A stretch of 64,000 nucleotides of DNA from Excoecaria cochinchinensis (GCA_947683425.1 CANTUQ010000037.1:3720001-3784000), one strand, 5' to 3'. Counted from the first letter of the stretch, positions 48,080-60,490 are shown. Made by a program: numbers and translations. The notes: generated by a model not told the origin, from the sequence alone.

Positions 48080-48480
48080 CAGTACAGGGGTGGCAATTGT
48101 TCTTTGATGGGGCAGTTAACAGTAAAGGGGCAGGAGCAGGGATCATTCTTACGACCCCGGATGGTGAAAAGTTGCCATTAGCGAAAAAGTTGAGGTACAA
48201 GGCGACCAATAATGAAGCTGAATATGAGGCTTGCATCTTTGGATTGGAAGCATTGCTGGCTCTGGGGGCAAAGACCGCAGAAGTCTTCGAAGATTCTTCA
48301 TTAGTAATCCATCAGATCAGAGGGGAATGGTCGGTTAAGGAAGAAAGGTTGTTACCTTATGTGAAGCATTTAAGAATGTTGAGTAGCCAGTTCCAGACTT
48401 GCACTTTTCACTTCACCCCCAGGGATGAAAATCAATTGGCCGATGCTCTCGTGACATTGGTGTCCATGTGGGATAATCCA
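48080..48480 (+). pseudogene. pol: Tat-3 second, archaeal-type RNase H
   Basis: A second, cellular/archaeal-type RNase H unique to the Tat group. The catalytic set is visible: Asp in WQLFFDGAVNSKGAGAG (48091-48141), Glu in NNEAEYEACIFGL, Asp in VFEDSSLVIHQI (usual GDSxLV; Gly is Glu here), and Asp in NQLADAL (48430). Uninterrupted within the open segment 47725-48711. Confidence 0.9.
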
Positions 48481-48699
48481 ACAGGGGTTACTATAAAACC
48501 CGTGCTAATCTCTAGCTCAGAAAAGCCTTGCTTTGAAGCTGAGCAGGTGATGGATGTTGGGGCCACTGATGGAAACCCTTGGTACTACGACATTCATAAT
48601 TATTTGGAACGATCAGTTTTTTCTAAAGAAGCCACCGAGAAAGACCAAAGGATGATTCGAAAGTTGTCCACTCAGTTCATCAGTGTAAATGGCACTTTG

Positions 48700-49809
48700 T
48701 ATAAGAGATAAGTCGATGGTATCCAATTAAGGTGTTTGGCGGAGAAAGAAGCTGAAAAGGTTATGGAAGAGGTTCATGCCGGAGTCTGCGGAGCTCATAT
48801 GAATGGCTTAGCCTTAGCGAAGAAGATCATGCGCCAAGGATTCTATTGGCTCACAATGGATACGGATTGTTTAAAATATGTGAAGCAATGTCAGTTATGC
48901 CAGCAATACGCGAATTTAAGGCATGTCCCAGTTTCAGAGCTACATAATTTGACATCTCCATAGCCATTTGCAGCTTGGTGAATAGATATCATAGGCGAGA
49001 TACGTCCTACAGCTTCTAATGGGCACAGGTTCATTATAGTCGCCATTGATTATTTCCCTAAGTGGGTCGAAGCTGAATCTTTCAAGAAGATTGATGCTAG
49101 GGATATGGCTAAGTTCATCGAGCAGAATTTGATATGCAGATATGGCCTCCCACACCATATTGTATCTAATAATGGGGTGCAATTCTCAGCAGAAACTAAA
49201 CAGATACTTCAAAAGTATGGAATCCAGCATCACAAGTCTTCTCCTTACCGTCCTCAAGCTAACGGTGCGGTTGAAGCAGCGAACAAGAATGTGAAAAGAA
49301 TACTGGCCAAGATGGTTCAGAGTTATAAAGATTGGGCGAAAAAGCTGCCTTTTGCACTCTGGGGTTATAGAACCATAGTCAGAACCTCTACGGGAGCAAC
49401 ACCATTTTCCCTGGTATACGGAACCAAAGCGGTTCTGCCGGTTGAAATTGAGCTGAAATCTTTAAGGGTAGTCATGGAAACCGAGATTCCAGAGACAGAG
49501 TGGGCACAACAGCGATTGTTGTACTTGAATCTGTTGGATGAAGATAGGTTGAGAGCCTATTATCACAATCAGGTTTATCAGAAGAGACTAGCTCGGTCCT
49601 TTGGCAAGAAGGTACGAAAGCACCCATTGAAAGAAGGGGATTTGGTCTTTAAGTTGATGAGGCCGGGAGTGCCAGACGTACGAGGAAAATTCAGGCCAAC
49701 CTGGGAAGGTCCGTTCATTTTGAAAAAGTTGCTAACAAAGGGAGCAGCAATCTTGGTAGACAGTGATGGGAATGAGTTTAAAGACCTGGTTAATGTCGAT
49801 AGACTATAA
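48700..49809 (+). pseudogene. pol: Tat-3 integrase
   Basis: Zinc-binding HHCC region GVCGAHMNG ... YVKQCQLCQQY (48775-48910), then a core with Asp in IVAIDYFPKWVEAE (49036-49080), SNNGVQF (49165-49185) and Glu in NGAVEAANKNVKR (49262-49300). The second catalytic position, normally Asp in S/T-D-N-G, reads Asn (AAT at 49168-49170). Stops: TAA 48709-48711, TAG 48961-48963 (Trp in relatives), TGA 48979-48981. The C-terminal GDLVFKLMRPG ... WEGPFILKK block is intact, and the frame ends with TAA after VNVDRL (49809). Confidence 0.92.
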
Positions 49810-50958
49810 AGGTTCCATGGCTAAAGACCAAAAAATGAAAAGAATAGAATAAATGCCCCGCAGGTCGAAAATCGAAAAAAGGCGGCCTTATTAAAATTGG
49901 GCACCCTGTCAAGGTGAAAACGAAAAAAAGGCATCCTGGGCAAAAATTAAGGGCCAAGAGAGAATGTTCAATCGAGAAAACCCGAGAGGGCCGATTGATA
50001 ACAGGAGTTTGATGCTTACAAGATCTATTCCGAGATTAGGTGTAGTCTTGTGCTTTTGAATTCTTGTTAAATAAGGATCATGTATGAAGAAATCATATAG
50101 AAATGTACTCAATTTTGCAATGAATAAAAGAATACAGTTTACATTGTTCTTCTAGTTCTGCCTTAAAAAAAATATATCACTTATATCATCTAATGATTAT
50201 TGTCTAATCATTCTGTCGGAAGGTGCCTAAGCAGATATGTGCTATTCATTCTTAGTGGTGGTTTTGATAATAGCCTTCTCTTGCAGCTAAAAAAAAAAAG
50301 ATAAAAAAAAATCTTGAAAAAAAAAGAGGCCGTTATAGATGAAAACCGTAACTGGCTCTCTAAGCAAAAGTTAGGCCAAATGGCAGGGTGAAAACCTGGA
50401 GACAGGCAGTCTGCCTTACAAAAAAAAATATGTTGACAAAAATAAAAAGCCGTTGATTTGGGTTGGGTCCATTCCAGGCAAAAGTTAGGCAAAGGGTTAT
50501 GTGAAAATCCCTAAAGGGACGCATTTCCCACAAAAAAAGGCTAGTGTGAAAATCCACAAAGGACGCACTACCTTTTAAAGCAATGACGTTTGATGCTTGG
50601 AGCAATAAGGCGACATTACTTCGTATGATCATTCTCCAGTCAGATAATGTATGAGTCAGAATCCTGGGCATACGATCATTGGTCAGGGGGCAAAGATGCA
50701 CTGGATGTCTCTTTCAGAAAACTTAGTGGGGACGGAATCCCTAAGGCCAAGATGACAATCCTCTTGATTCTGGGGGCATGGTGGAGCAACCAAGCTATAT
50801 CCTCAGCACACCCTGGGCCACCTAGGGCATGGTCTATACATTCTTGCAAGCATTCGCATTTCATATCATACACACACGTTTTCTTGTATGTATTTTTGTG
50901 CACATAATTTTGCAGGAAATATCTAAAAGAAGACAGTCACCATTCGAAGATGGAATCC
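49810..50958 (+). other. Tat-3 3' non-coding region, unique part
   Basis: Follows the integrase stop. Several GTGAAAATCC/GAAAACC-x-GAGAGG words recur (49912, 50385, 50499, 50547), suggesting old degenerate repeats. No coding sequence is supported; this non-coding tail is characteristic of Tat elements. Confidence 0.6.
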
Positions 50959-51830
50959 TGCACTTTTAGTAGTCTTGTCAGTGACTCGGTGCAGTGCACT
51001 TTTGGTAGTCTGTAGCAGACTCGGTGCAGCTCAGAAGAGCAAGTTTCGCGTTTCGTAGTCTTGTCAGCAACTCGACGCATCATCATCAGAACATGGAACA
51101 GTGCACTTTTGGTAGCCTTGGTAGTGGCTTGGTGTAGTTCTCTCGTGCACTTTTGGTAGTCTTGGTAGTGACTCGGTGCATCTTTCTTGTGCGCTTTTAG
51201 TAGTCTTGTCAGTGGCTCGACGCATCGCTATCTGCGGATAGCACCTGTAAGTTTAGTAGTCTTGTCAGCGACTCCGTGCAGCGCACTTTTGGTAGCCTTA
51301 TCAGCGGCTCGGTGCGATTATTTATTCAGCGCTTTTAGTAGTCTTGTTAGTGGCTCAGCACATCGCTATCTGCGGATAGCACCTGTACGTTTAGTAGTCT
51401 TATCAGCGACTCCGTGCAGCGCACTTTTGGTAGCTTGTCAGCGGCTCGGTGAGATTGTTTGTTCAGCGTTTTTAGTAGTCTTGTTAGTGGCTCGGCGCAT
51501 CGCTATCTGCGGATAGCACCTGTACGTTTAGTAGTCTTATCAGCAACTCCGTGCAGCGCACTTTTGGTAGCCTTGTCAGCGGCTCGGTGCGATTGTTTGT
51601 TCAGTGCTTTTAGTAGTCTTGTTGGTGGCTCAGCGCATCGTTATCTGCAGATAGCACCTGTACGTTTAGTAGTCTTGTCAGCGACTCCGTGCAGCGCACT
51701 TTTAGAAGCCTTGTTAGCGGTTTGGTGCGATTTATCTTTCGCATTTTGTAGTCTTGGTAGCGACTCGGCGCATCACCGTCTAAGGATGGTCCCTAGCACT
51801 TTGTAGTCTTGTCAGCGACTCAGTGCAACT
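50959..51830 (+). repeat. Tat-3 3' tandem repeat array with a 138-bp higher-order unit
   Basis: Monomers of about 46 bp built on CTTTTGGTAGTCTTGTCAGC plus GACTCGGTGCA. In the centre every third monomer carries TATCTGCGGATAGCACCTG, at 51229, 51367, 51504 and (variant) 51642, i.e. a 137-138 bp period. Edge monomers are more divergent. Open frames here only reflect that 138 is a multiple of three. Confidence 0.92.
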
Positions 51831-51950
51831 CAAGAGGATGGATAACAGCACTGTTCCCGAGGGAGCAACTGGAAGGAGGCAGCCTCAGGTACACGATTCT
51901 TTCCTTTTCCTGAATTTTAGCTCACCTAGGCACCCATACACTAGCCTCCT

Positions 51951-51966
51951 CAAAATTGGGGGCAAC
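51951..51966 (+). promoter_or_regulatory. Polypurine tract of Tat-3
   Basis: AAAATTGGGGGCAAC directly before the 3' LTR; the deleted Tat-like element at 26680-34004 has the same tract inverted at about 29012. Confidence 0.88.
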
Positions 51967-52187
51967 TGTAGACACCGGGTCCCGAGTAGCCTTGATCAGG
52001 ATTACCCAATGATGAAATTAAGTGTGCCAATTTATAGGCAAAAAGAATGAAAGTTGGAAGTGATAATTTCCTTGTTGTGTTGATTTGTTAGGAATGAAGA
52101 AAAATGTATTTTAAAAATTATTTTGGGATAAAAAGTTAGTTTTTAAATTATTGTGTTTTCATAGAAATTTAAAAAAAAAATATTTTT

Positions 52188-52350
52188 TCGCGCGAGTGTC
52201 GGGCTGCAGCAGCGCTGGGCGCGCGCCGCACCGCCCCGGCGCGCTTGCCCGCGTGATGGAGATGGCTTGCCCGCAGCGCTGGAGATGGCTTGCCCGCGCA
52301 CCATGCGTGTGGGAAGCCCGTCGGGCGCCCCTGTCGTCCCTTGGTCACCC
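52188..52350. repeat. GC-rich island in Tat-3 3' LTR
   Basis: Counterpart of 39855-40045, but shorter and with an internal GGAGATGGCTTGCCCGC duplication not seen in the left copy. Confidence 0.85.
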
Positions 52351-53228
52351 ATTTTCGATTTTTTGCCCTTTTGGCCTCCAAAGTTGATTTTTCTTCAATT
52401 TTTTTTTTGTAAAATTCAATGGTGGAACTTTTAAAATTCCAAACCTTTGATTTTTTTCAGTTTTTGGATTTTATTGAATTTAATTCAATTTAATTCTTCC
52501 ATTAAAAATCTGATTTGTTAGGGTAAAAATAAAAGGGGAATTTTGAAGGAAAAAGGGGGATTTTCTTTAGAAATTTTTTTTTCTTCTTCTTTCTTCTCTC
52601 AAACCAAACTCTCTCAATTTTTCTAAAAAATTTTTCTAAGTGAATTCTTAAGGCAAAAAGGATAATTTTTTTTCTTGGAACTTTTCTTCATTTCATCAAA
52701 CAATTTTCTACCTTGAGACAAACAAATTAATTGTTTGTTCTTGAGTAAAATTCATCTTTCAATATTTTATTTTTCTAATCATATTCTTCAAATCAAGACA
52801 AGGAATTGGATCATCTACCTTCATTTCTTCAAGATAAATTTGAGGGTAATTATTCTTGGCTCAATTTCTTCATTTAATTTTAATTTCATTCTTTTGCTGT
52901 TATTTAATTAATTAACATGTAAATTCTTTTAGTTCTATCATTTTATTCTTTTCTTATTCTTTTGTTTTTATTTAATTGATTATCATGTAAATCCTTTTAG
53001 ATCTATTATTTAATTGTTCATGTTCTTACTTCTTATTCTTTATCTAATTGTTCATACTATTATTTCTTGTTCTTATTTCTTCTTTAATTGTTCATGTTCA
53101 TATCATTGTCATCATTTTTGTTCACATATTTTATTAGTATTGTCATTTAACATGTTTTAGCATAATTGGCCTATTTTATTTTCATTTTATTCTTCCTCCA
53201 TATTTAATTGGATTGTTTATCTTCTTTG

Positions 53229-53255
53229 ATATTATTATCATTTTTATTATTATTA

Positions 53256-53309
<54 letters not shown>

Positions 53310-53449
53310 TTGATTGTTCATATTCTTGTCATTATTTTTGTTATTATTATTATTATTATTATCATTAGTATTATTATTATCATCATTATTATTATAATTT
53401 ACTATTATTATTACCATCATCATTATTACTTGCACATTTAATTGGATTG

Positions 53450-53491
<42 letters not shown>

Positions 53492-53509
53492 GTTATTATT
53501 ATTATTGTT

Positions 53510-53548
<39 letters not shown>

Positions 53549-53570
53549 ATTATTATTATTATTATATTTG
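53229..53570. repeat. TTA/TTG trinucleotide microsatellite in Tat-3 3' LTR
   Basis: (TTA)n with a (TTG)n block at about 53510-53548. Contains an extra segment around CACATTTAATTGGATTG (53432) compared with the left LTR. Confidence 0.95.
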
Positions 53571-54932
53571 ATTGTTCATATTCTTTGTTATTATTATTGT
53601 AGTTATTGCCTTCATTAGTATTATCATTATTATCCTTATTCTTGTTTTTTTATTATTACTATTATTATTTGTATTTCTTATGCATGCTGAATTTTATGTA
53701 TATTATATTTTTTATGCATGATTGGATGTTATAATTATTATTTTATGTCTTTATGCATGTTAAATTCTATCATCATTATTTTATGCTTGTTTTTGCATGT
53801 TGAATTTTATTATTATCATGTTATTTTTCCTATGCATGTTAAATTGTTAATTAATTAGATTGCATATTTTTATTATGTCATTTTAATTGGCTTGTCATAC
53901 ATGATGCAACTTTGATTGCCTTAATTTAATTGTTTTCATATTATATGTTTAATTAATTTTTTACTAACTTCACTTTTATTTGTTTTTTTCTTTTTTTTTT
54001 AATATTTATTTTTATGTGTGAGTCTTTTCCATACCAAGTGGGAGCCCATGAAGATTTGAAGATCCATTTGGGAGTTGATTTGTTAATTTTTGTTATTTTC
54101 ATTTCTTTTTCTTTCATTATTTTATTTCTAATATGTAATTTGTAATAAATTATTTTTATGCACATTAATTAAAAAAACCATAAAAACATTTCTACTTAAT
54201 TAATTTTTTTTTTTTCTAAATAAAATGGGACCAATGTCCTAACTTTTTTCATCCAAAATAAATTATCACTTTAAAATTATTTTCTTTAATTATGCATGAG
54301 AGGACCAATGTCCTCATTTTAATAAATTACCCGATTTATGTATGAATTGTATTTTATTTACAAATGGGGGTTGTATTCCGCCCCTAATTTTGTTGTAATT
54401 TATTTTGCTTTCATTTACTTTATTTATCGTTTTTATTATATGATTGATATGCGTTTAATTAAATTGCATTAAAATTGAATGAGAAAATGGGATGAAATGC
54501 TAAATTCAAAACTTGATTATAAACTTAACCAAGGTATGAATAAATGGGGAGTCCCGAACCATCTCTGGTCTTTGGGCTTAATGAAGCGAGAGACCCATTT
54601 CAATGGGATCTCCAAGACACCTCTTGTATCCCGTAAAAAGGCTTTAACTTGCATAGTCCTAGGCTGCACGAGCCGAGAGGGCCCTCCTAATGTTCTATTA
54701 GGATGGAACCTCCAAGACCCCTCTGGCTTGCCCAAAATGGACATAGCAGCACCTTCTTAGGCTCACTGAGGCGAGACGAACTTTCCCAATGTTTTATTGG
54801 GTGGCGACTCCATGAAATCTCCTTGTTGCCCAAAATAGACGCACTTGTAAATACCTTACAAGTTTTCATGAACCTCTCGTGATAGCCCTAAAGCGGGCCT
54901 TCTGAAAGCCACGGGGTTCAGCGCGCGTCACA

Positions 54933-54937
54933 CTCTA
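54933..54937 (+). repeat. Target site duplication CTCTA, right copy
   Basis: Identical to 39615-39619; follows the CA end of Tat-3. Confidence 0.92.
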
Positions 54938-55550
54938 GTACCTGAATAACTCTTTTCGACTGTCCGTCAGTCTTAGGGTAGAATGTTGTACTGAAACTCA
55001 ACTTGGTACCCAAAGCGGCTTGCAGACTTTTCCAAAACTTAGAAGTAAACCTCGGATCCCTATCAGACACAATAGATAATAGCACTCCATAAAGTCTGAC
55101 AATTTCTTTTACATATAATTTAGCTAATCGGTCCATAGAATAATTCATTCGAACCGATATAAAGTGAGCTGATTTTTAGAATCTATCCATAATTACCCAC
55201 ACTGCATCCTGTTGCTTCGAAGTCATAGGCAATCCAGAAACAAAATCCATGGTGATGTTGTCCCATTTCCATTATCGAATGGAAAGAGGATTCAACAAAC
55301 CATGTGGAACTTGATGTTCCGGTTTCACCTTCTGATAGGTCAGACACTTGGACACATACTCTGCCACATCCTTCTTCATACCAGGCCACCAATATAGTTG
55401 TTTTAAATCCTGATACATTTTATTTCCACCTAGATGCATTGTAAAAACAATATTGTGCGCCTCATACATCAACCTTTTCCTCAATATACTATCATTTGCA
55501 ACACATAACCGATTTCTGTAAAATAATACATCTTCCTCACTCACTGAATA
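54933..55550 (-). pseudogene. pol: Tekay-2 integrase N-terminal half (5' side of the Tat-3 insertion)
   Basis: Zinc-binding and catalytic core part: NKMYQDLKQLYWWPGMKKDV (about 55380-55440), AVWVIMDRF with the first Asp (55170-55195), IVSDRDPRFTSKFW with the second Asp (about 55045-55080), then KTDGQSKRVIQ where the expected catalytic Glu reads Lys (AAA at 54954-54956). Stops occur near 55180 and 55275. It breaks off at the CTCTA target site; the remainder is at 38861-39619. Confidence 0.88.
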
Positions 55551-56180
55551 GTCAGTCTTGTCACCACTCATCACTAACTGCAAAATCTGTTGCAACTTGA
55601 GAACACTTTTCTGTGCAGCAATCAATCCATTTCTAAATACAGGTCTTGCTTTTAACTGAGCTAGCAATGCCCCATCTGCAGTAAACCTCCAGCTCACATG
55701 TCTTAGCATCATAACCGAAATAGACTTTCTACTCAATGCATCTGCCACTACATTGGCTTTGCCCGGGTGATAGTCCACTATACAGTCATAGTCCTTAAAT
55801 AGCTCAAGCCATCTACGCTATCTCAAATTCAACTCCTTCTGATTTAACAAATATTTCAAGCTCTTGTGATCAATGAAGTTCTTACACTTCTCACCATACA
55901 GGTAATGTCGCCAAATCTTTAAGGCAAACACTACAGCTGCCAATTCTAGATCATAAGTCGGATAATTCTGTTCATGCGGCTTCAATTGCCTTAAGGCATA
56001 TGCTATCACCTTTCCATCCTGCATCAAAACACAGCCCAAACCTATACCAGAAGCATCACTGTACAATACATACTCTTTGCCAGAAATAGACTGAGTTAAG
56101 ATTGGTGCCTCCACCAACATCCTCTTCAGTTGTTCAAAAATCGATTGACATCTATCTGACCACTCAAACTTAACTCCCTT
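55551..56180 (-). pseudogene. pol: Tekay-2 RNase H
   Basis: Begins ILTQSISGKEYVLYSDASGI with the first catalytic Asp (56050-56110), then GCVLMQDGKVIAYALRQL, ELAAVVFALKIWRHYL and FIDHKSLKYLL, ending at the linker DYHPGKANVVADALSRK (55725-55780). A frame break lies near 55817, and one stop near 56180 separates it from RT. Confidence 0.9.
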
Positions 56181-57055
56181 TTAAAGCAATCTAGTCAATG
56201 GTGAAGCTATTACTGAAAACCCTTGCACGAATCTTCTATAATAGCCAGCCAATCCCAAGAAACTATGAACTTCAAGTACATTCCTGGGTGGCTTCCAATT
56301 TACAATCGCTTCAACTTTAGATGGATCTACCTTAATCCCTTCAGAAGATATCACATGTCCCAGAAAAGATACTTTCTTAAGCCAAAACTCGCACTTGCTC
56401 AACTTTGCATATAACTGATGCTTCTTCAAAATCTGAAGTACTGTTCTCAAATGCTGCTCATGCTCTTCTTCATTCCTTGAATAAACCAAGATATCATCAA
56501 TAAATACTACAATAAACTGATCTAGATACTGTCTGAACACCCTATGCATTAAGTCCATAAATGCAGCGGGTGCGTTGGTCAACCCGAATGGCATTACTAG
56601 GAATTCATAATGTCTATATCGTGTTCTAAATGCAGTCTTAGGTATATCTTCCTTCTTTACTGGAAACTGATAATATCCAGACCTTAAGTCTATTTTGGAA
56701 AATACACCTGCCCCTCTCAACTGATCAAAAAAATCCTAAATTCTAGGTAGAGGATACCGATTCTTCACTGTTACCCTATTTAATTGCTGTAATCTATACA
56801 CATTCTCATGGTTCCATCTTTCTTCTTGACAAACAGAACTAGTGCTCCCCAAGGAGACAGACTAGGCCTTATAAAGCCTCTATCTAACAGCTCTTGCAAC
56901 TGCTTCTTTAATTCTTTCAGCTCCGTTGGAGCCATACGATAAGGCGCCTTAGACACTAGCACTGTTCCAGGTATAACATCAATCGACAACTCCACTTCTC
57001 TTGTTGGCGGTACCCCAGGCAGTTCTTCTGGGAACATGTCAGGGAACTCCCTCAC
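56181..57055 (-). pseudogene. pol: Tekay-2 reverse transcriptase
   Basis: RT with PEELPGVPPTREVELSIDV at its start (56990-57045), FVKKKDGTMRMCIDY (56795-56840), GVFSKIDLRSGYYQ (56670-56710), KTAFRTRYRHYEFLVMPFGL and catalytic FIDDILVYS (Phe-Ile-Asp-Asp at 56493-56504), then VSFLGHVISSEGI. A frameshift or stop near 56730-56790 separates the first block from the rest. The best-preserved RT among the Tekay-type copies here. Confidence 0.92.
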
Positions 57056-57640
57056 TATGGGTATATCCTATATTCTCACTTGCTCTCTTTCAGAATCTAA
57101 AACAAGAGCCAAGTAAGCCTCACATCCCTTTCTTAAGCATCGATATGTTTGCATTGCCAATAACACATTTATAAGAGGATTAGCACATATACCCCTCATT
57201 GTCACCTTATTTCCTTCACTATCACAGAGTACTACAGTCTTTCTCTTACAGTCAACCATCGCACTATGCTTGCTTAACCAATCCATACCTAATATTAGGT
57301 CAAACACATCAAAGGGTAACTCAATCAAGTCAGCCGGATAAACACAACCCTGCACTACTAATGAACAATTCCTATGCACCTTATTCACATTCACATGATT
57401 TCTTGGTAGACTCGATACACATATATCATATTTCAAATATTCAGCATTAAACATTTTATCACATACTCTCTTAGTGCACACATACGAATGAGTTGATCCA
57501 AGGTCAATTAATGTAAACATCTCTACACCATAAAGTAGAAAGGTACCTGCTATAACCTCAAGTGCATCTTGATCCTCTCGAGCTTTCATTGCATAAGCCC
57601 ATGTTGGTGCCACAATAGGCCTGTTCACTATTTCTGATTC
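57056..57640 (-). pseudogene. pol: Tekay-2 aspartic protease
   Basis: TLIDLGSTHSYVC (57475-57515) is the active-site block, D-L-G-S-T (usual D-P/S-G-S/A-T). FDLILGMDWLSKHSAMVDC (57245-57305) is the second block. The segment is open from 57628 to 57068. A stop lies between Gag and protease at about 57654. Confidence 0.88.
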
Positions 57641-58774
57641 AGTTCCACCTCTGGACTAGCCACCTCTGCCTCGTCCTCTTCCTCTTCCTCTGTTAGCTGG
57701 TGGCAAATTAGAACCACCCTTGCTCTGCTCTTGTTGATTCCCAGCTGCCTCATATACTTTCAGACAATTTGCTAAGAAATATTTTGTGCTTCCACATCTA
57801 AAATATGTACCCGAAATTCTCAAACATTCACCTCTATGCCTTTTTCCACAATAGGGATAGTCGTGCACTTCACTTCTGGTACTAGATGTACCTCTACCAA
57901 TCCCAGCTACATGAGAAGTCCCTTGCTTCTTACCTCTGGCCATCGAATTAAATACATATTCAGCTGGTGGTTCCATTTGAGAATCCCTTGGTCTCTTGCT
58001 TGAATGAGACCCACCACGGTTAGAATTTCTCCTCTACATTTTTTCTTTCTATATCCCAAATGACCTCTTAGCTCGCATTGCAGTGTGAACTATTCGATAA
58101 TAACTCACATTATGCTCAGTGGTCATCGATATCAATAATGCCTTAATCTACTCAATTAAGCCTTCCTCAAACTGCTGACATCTAAACTCCTCAGTTAAAA
58201 CACCAGGCGGTGCATACTTACTCAAGCGGCAGAATTCCTTCTCGTATTCGGCCACATACATTATTCTCTATTTTAGATTCAGAAATTGCTTCCAATTTGC
58301 CTCCCTATATGCCTTGGTTACATACTTATTCTTGAATTCCTTTTCGAAAAATTCCCAAGTGATCTGTTCCGGAAGCATTGGATGCTGCAAGACTAATTTC
58401 CACCAATCGTACGCAGCACCCTGAAGAAACGATACCACGCATTCCACTCGTTGATCCGGGGAACACCTTATTTCTTCAAGGACCCTTTGCACTTTCTCAA
58501 TCCAATACTCTGCCTTATCAGATTCATCTAATCTTGTACCATGGAACTCCTCTGCTCCATGCTTCCTCAATGAATCCAGTGGAGCCTTTGGTGTCGTCAT
58601 TCGATCGAGCACCCTCGTCATGTCCTGAGATATCTTTAATAAGGCCACCATTAGAACCATTGGAACCTCATTACCCAAACTGGCTGGCCTAGACTGACTA
58701 GACCCAGACACTTTCGCTTCTCAGGGATTAACACTTTCTGTCGTCTCCTCTCTTGAATCATGAGAAGGATCCAT
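57641..58774 (-). pseudogene. gag: Tekay-2 Gag
   Basis: ATG at 58774 opens MDPSHDSREETTES, soon stopped by TGA at about 58720. The gag core WIEKVQRVLEEIRCSP, GAAYDWWKLV and TWEFFEKEFKNKYV (58290-58510) follows. A stop after FLNLK (about 58266) matches the position of the stop in Tekay-1. The C-terminal part has a degenerate knuckle YFRCGSTKYFLANC (His replaced by Tyr; 57760-57802) and an Arg-Gly repeat tail. The gene is clearly broken. Confidence 0.88.
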
Positions 58775-58869
58775 CGATACTACACATTAAACAATGACAT
58801 CCGTATTAGGTCAATATAACCATATATACTCTAAACTACCCCATTTTCCAAAAAAAAAGCTAAACCTGG

Positions 58870-58881
58870 GCTCTGATACCA
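58870..58881 (-). promoter_or_regulatory. Primer binding site of Tekay-2 (initiator tRNA-Met type)
   Basis: TGGTATCAGAGC on the minus strand, five bases inside the 5' LTR. Confidence 0.93.
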
Positions 58882-60149
58882 CTACTTGTAACGCCCATTC
58901 CCGGCCACATGATTCGCTCAGCTAAAGCAGTCGAGAATGATTGCCACACATCAACCAAATGCACATATCACTATCATACACGCATACTAAAACCTGTACA
59001 ATTAAATTTTATAACTCACGCATTCACATGCAGCGGATATCACAAGCAAAAATTGACACATTCACATACTTATATACATATCGAGTACATATTGGAATGA
59101 TACTTAGTTATTACATCCGTACATATTGCTTGATAAAAAAAAAGGATTAAACATTACATATACAAAACTCATAGCCCAAATCCCAAAACCTACACTATAA
59201 GCTCCTAGTGTTGACCATCGGTAATTTGGATTCGTCCTTCAACACACTTCGCGTCCAAACCTACACAGATTAGAAAAGAAACCCGTGCTAAGCGATAATG
59301 CTTAGTGGGGAAACAACGTATAGCATATACATAAATACATGATAACAGATATTAGAAAAACAACATGCAAGAGTTCATACTTAAATTATTAACTTATAAG
59401 CATGCATATAATTTATACACATAGCACAATTGCTTATACACAATCTAGTTCAACATTCATACTATTATCATATATATTCATCAAAGTACACCATAAATCA
59501 TACATTACAAATTAATCATTTAAGTTTATCCTTATCTTGTTATTTAACTTTGCCTGTAATTTAATGATGCGGATAATGGGTATCGCATTGGTACCCTGAG
59601 GTATAGTAAATACAGTGTATCCGTGGATACTCACATTCGCATTGGTACCCTAAGGTACAATAAAATTCAACATATACAATGTTTCACATTGAAGAATCCA
59701 GTAAGGATTCAAATCACATTGTGATTTCAGAGGAATCAGACGCATTGGGCTACAGTACTTAGACCCTATAGGCATGCCTATCTATACACTACTTGACTCG
59801 CAGGCTACAATTGTTTAATTCAATTGTCAATTTATTTGATCACATGATCTAGCAATTACAACAAGTCATTAGAGCAAATATTAATATTGTTCTTCCGTTA
59901 CACACATAAATAAGCCAACGACAAATCCACATTCTTTGCCACTATCATGTCATTATTTTTAACTCATCACATAGCTCATGAAATAACTTGGCATAGATTA
60001 TAACATAACAAACCATGTAAACTTATTAATCACATATGATCATCCCATTTAATATCAGCATTAAGCATTTATTAAGTGTTATTATACTTAATTATCATTG
60101 CTTTACCATTCGGATATCAATCATGAATGACTAAGAATTTTCACAAAAA

Positions 60150-60490
60150 TAGGGAACCTCACGGTCACAACCATTTTGGTTGTCACCGTGACATACCAAA
60201 AGTTTTAAAATAGAATGTAATTTAGGGTATCTCATGGTCACAACCATTTTGGTTGTCGCCGTGACATACACCAATTACCCGAACAGAATGCATCCAGTGA
60301 GTATCTCACGGTCACAACCATTTTGGTTATCACTGTGACATATTCCCTTAGTGCAAGGCAGAATGTAAATCAAGGTACCTCACGGTCACAACCATTTTGG
60401 TTGTCACCGTGACATACTAAGTTTACTTCGGCAGAATGCAAACTTTGCATACCTCACGGTGGAAATCTCTTAGTTGTCACCGTGACCTAT
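60150..60490. repeat. Hairpin array, Tekay-2 5' LTR
   Basis: Five units as in 37448-37790. The clearest is 60381-60411, where CACGGTCACAACCA pairs with TGGTTGTCACCGTG apart from one C-C mismatch, with a 3-base loop. By the TATA position it is transcribed, about 0.75-1.05 kb into the leader. Confidence 0.9.

Larger units (their letters stand above)
51967..54932 (+). repeat. Tat-3 3' LTR (right)
   Basis: 2966 bp, TGTAGACACCGGGTCCC to GCGCGCGTCACA; aligns with 39620-42582 apart from the GC island and trinucleotide tracts. Confidence 0.95.

Noticed and set aside
51187..51806. Open frames with repeated HRYLRIAPVRLVV units
   Set aside because: Products of the 138-bp array, whose period is a multiple of three.
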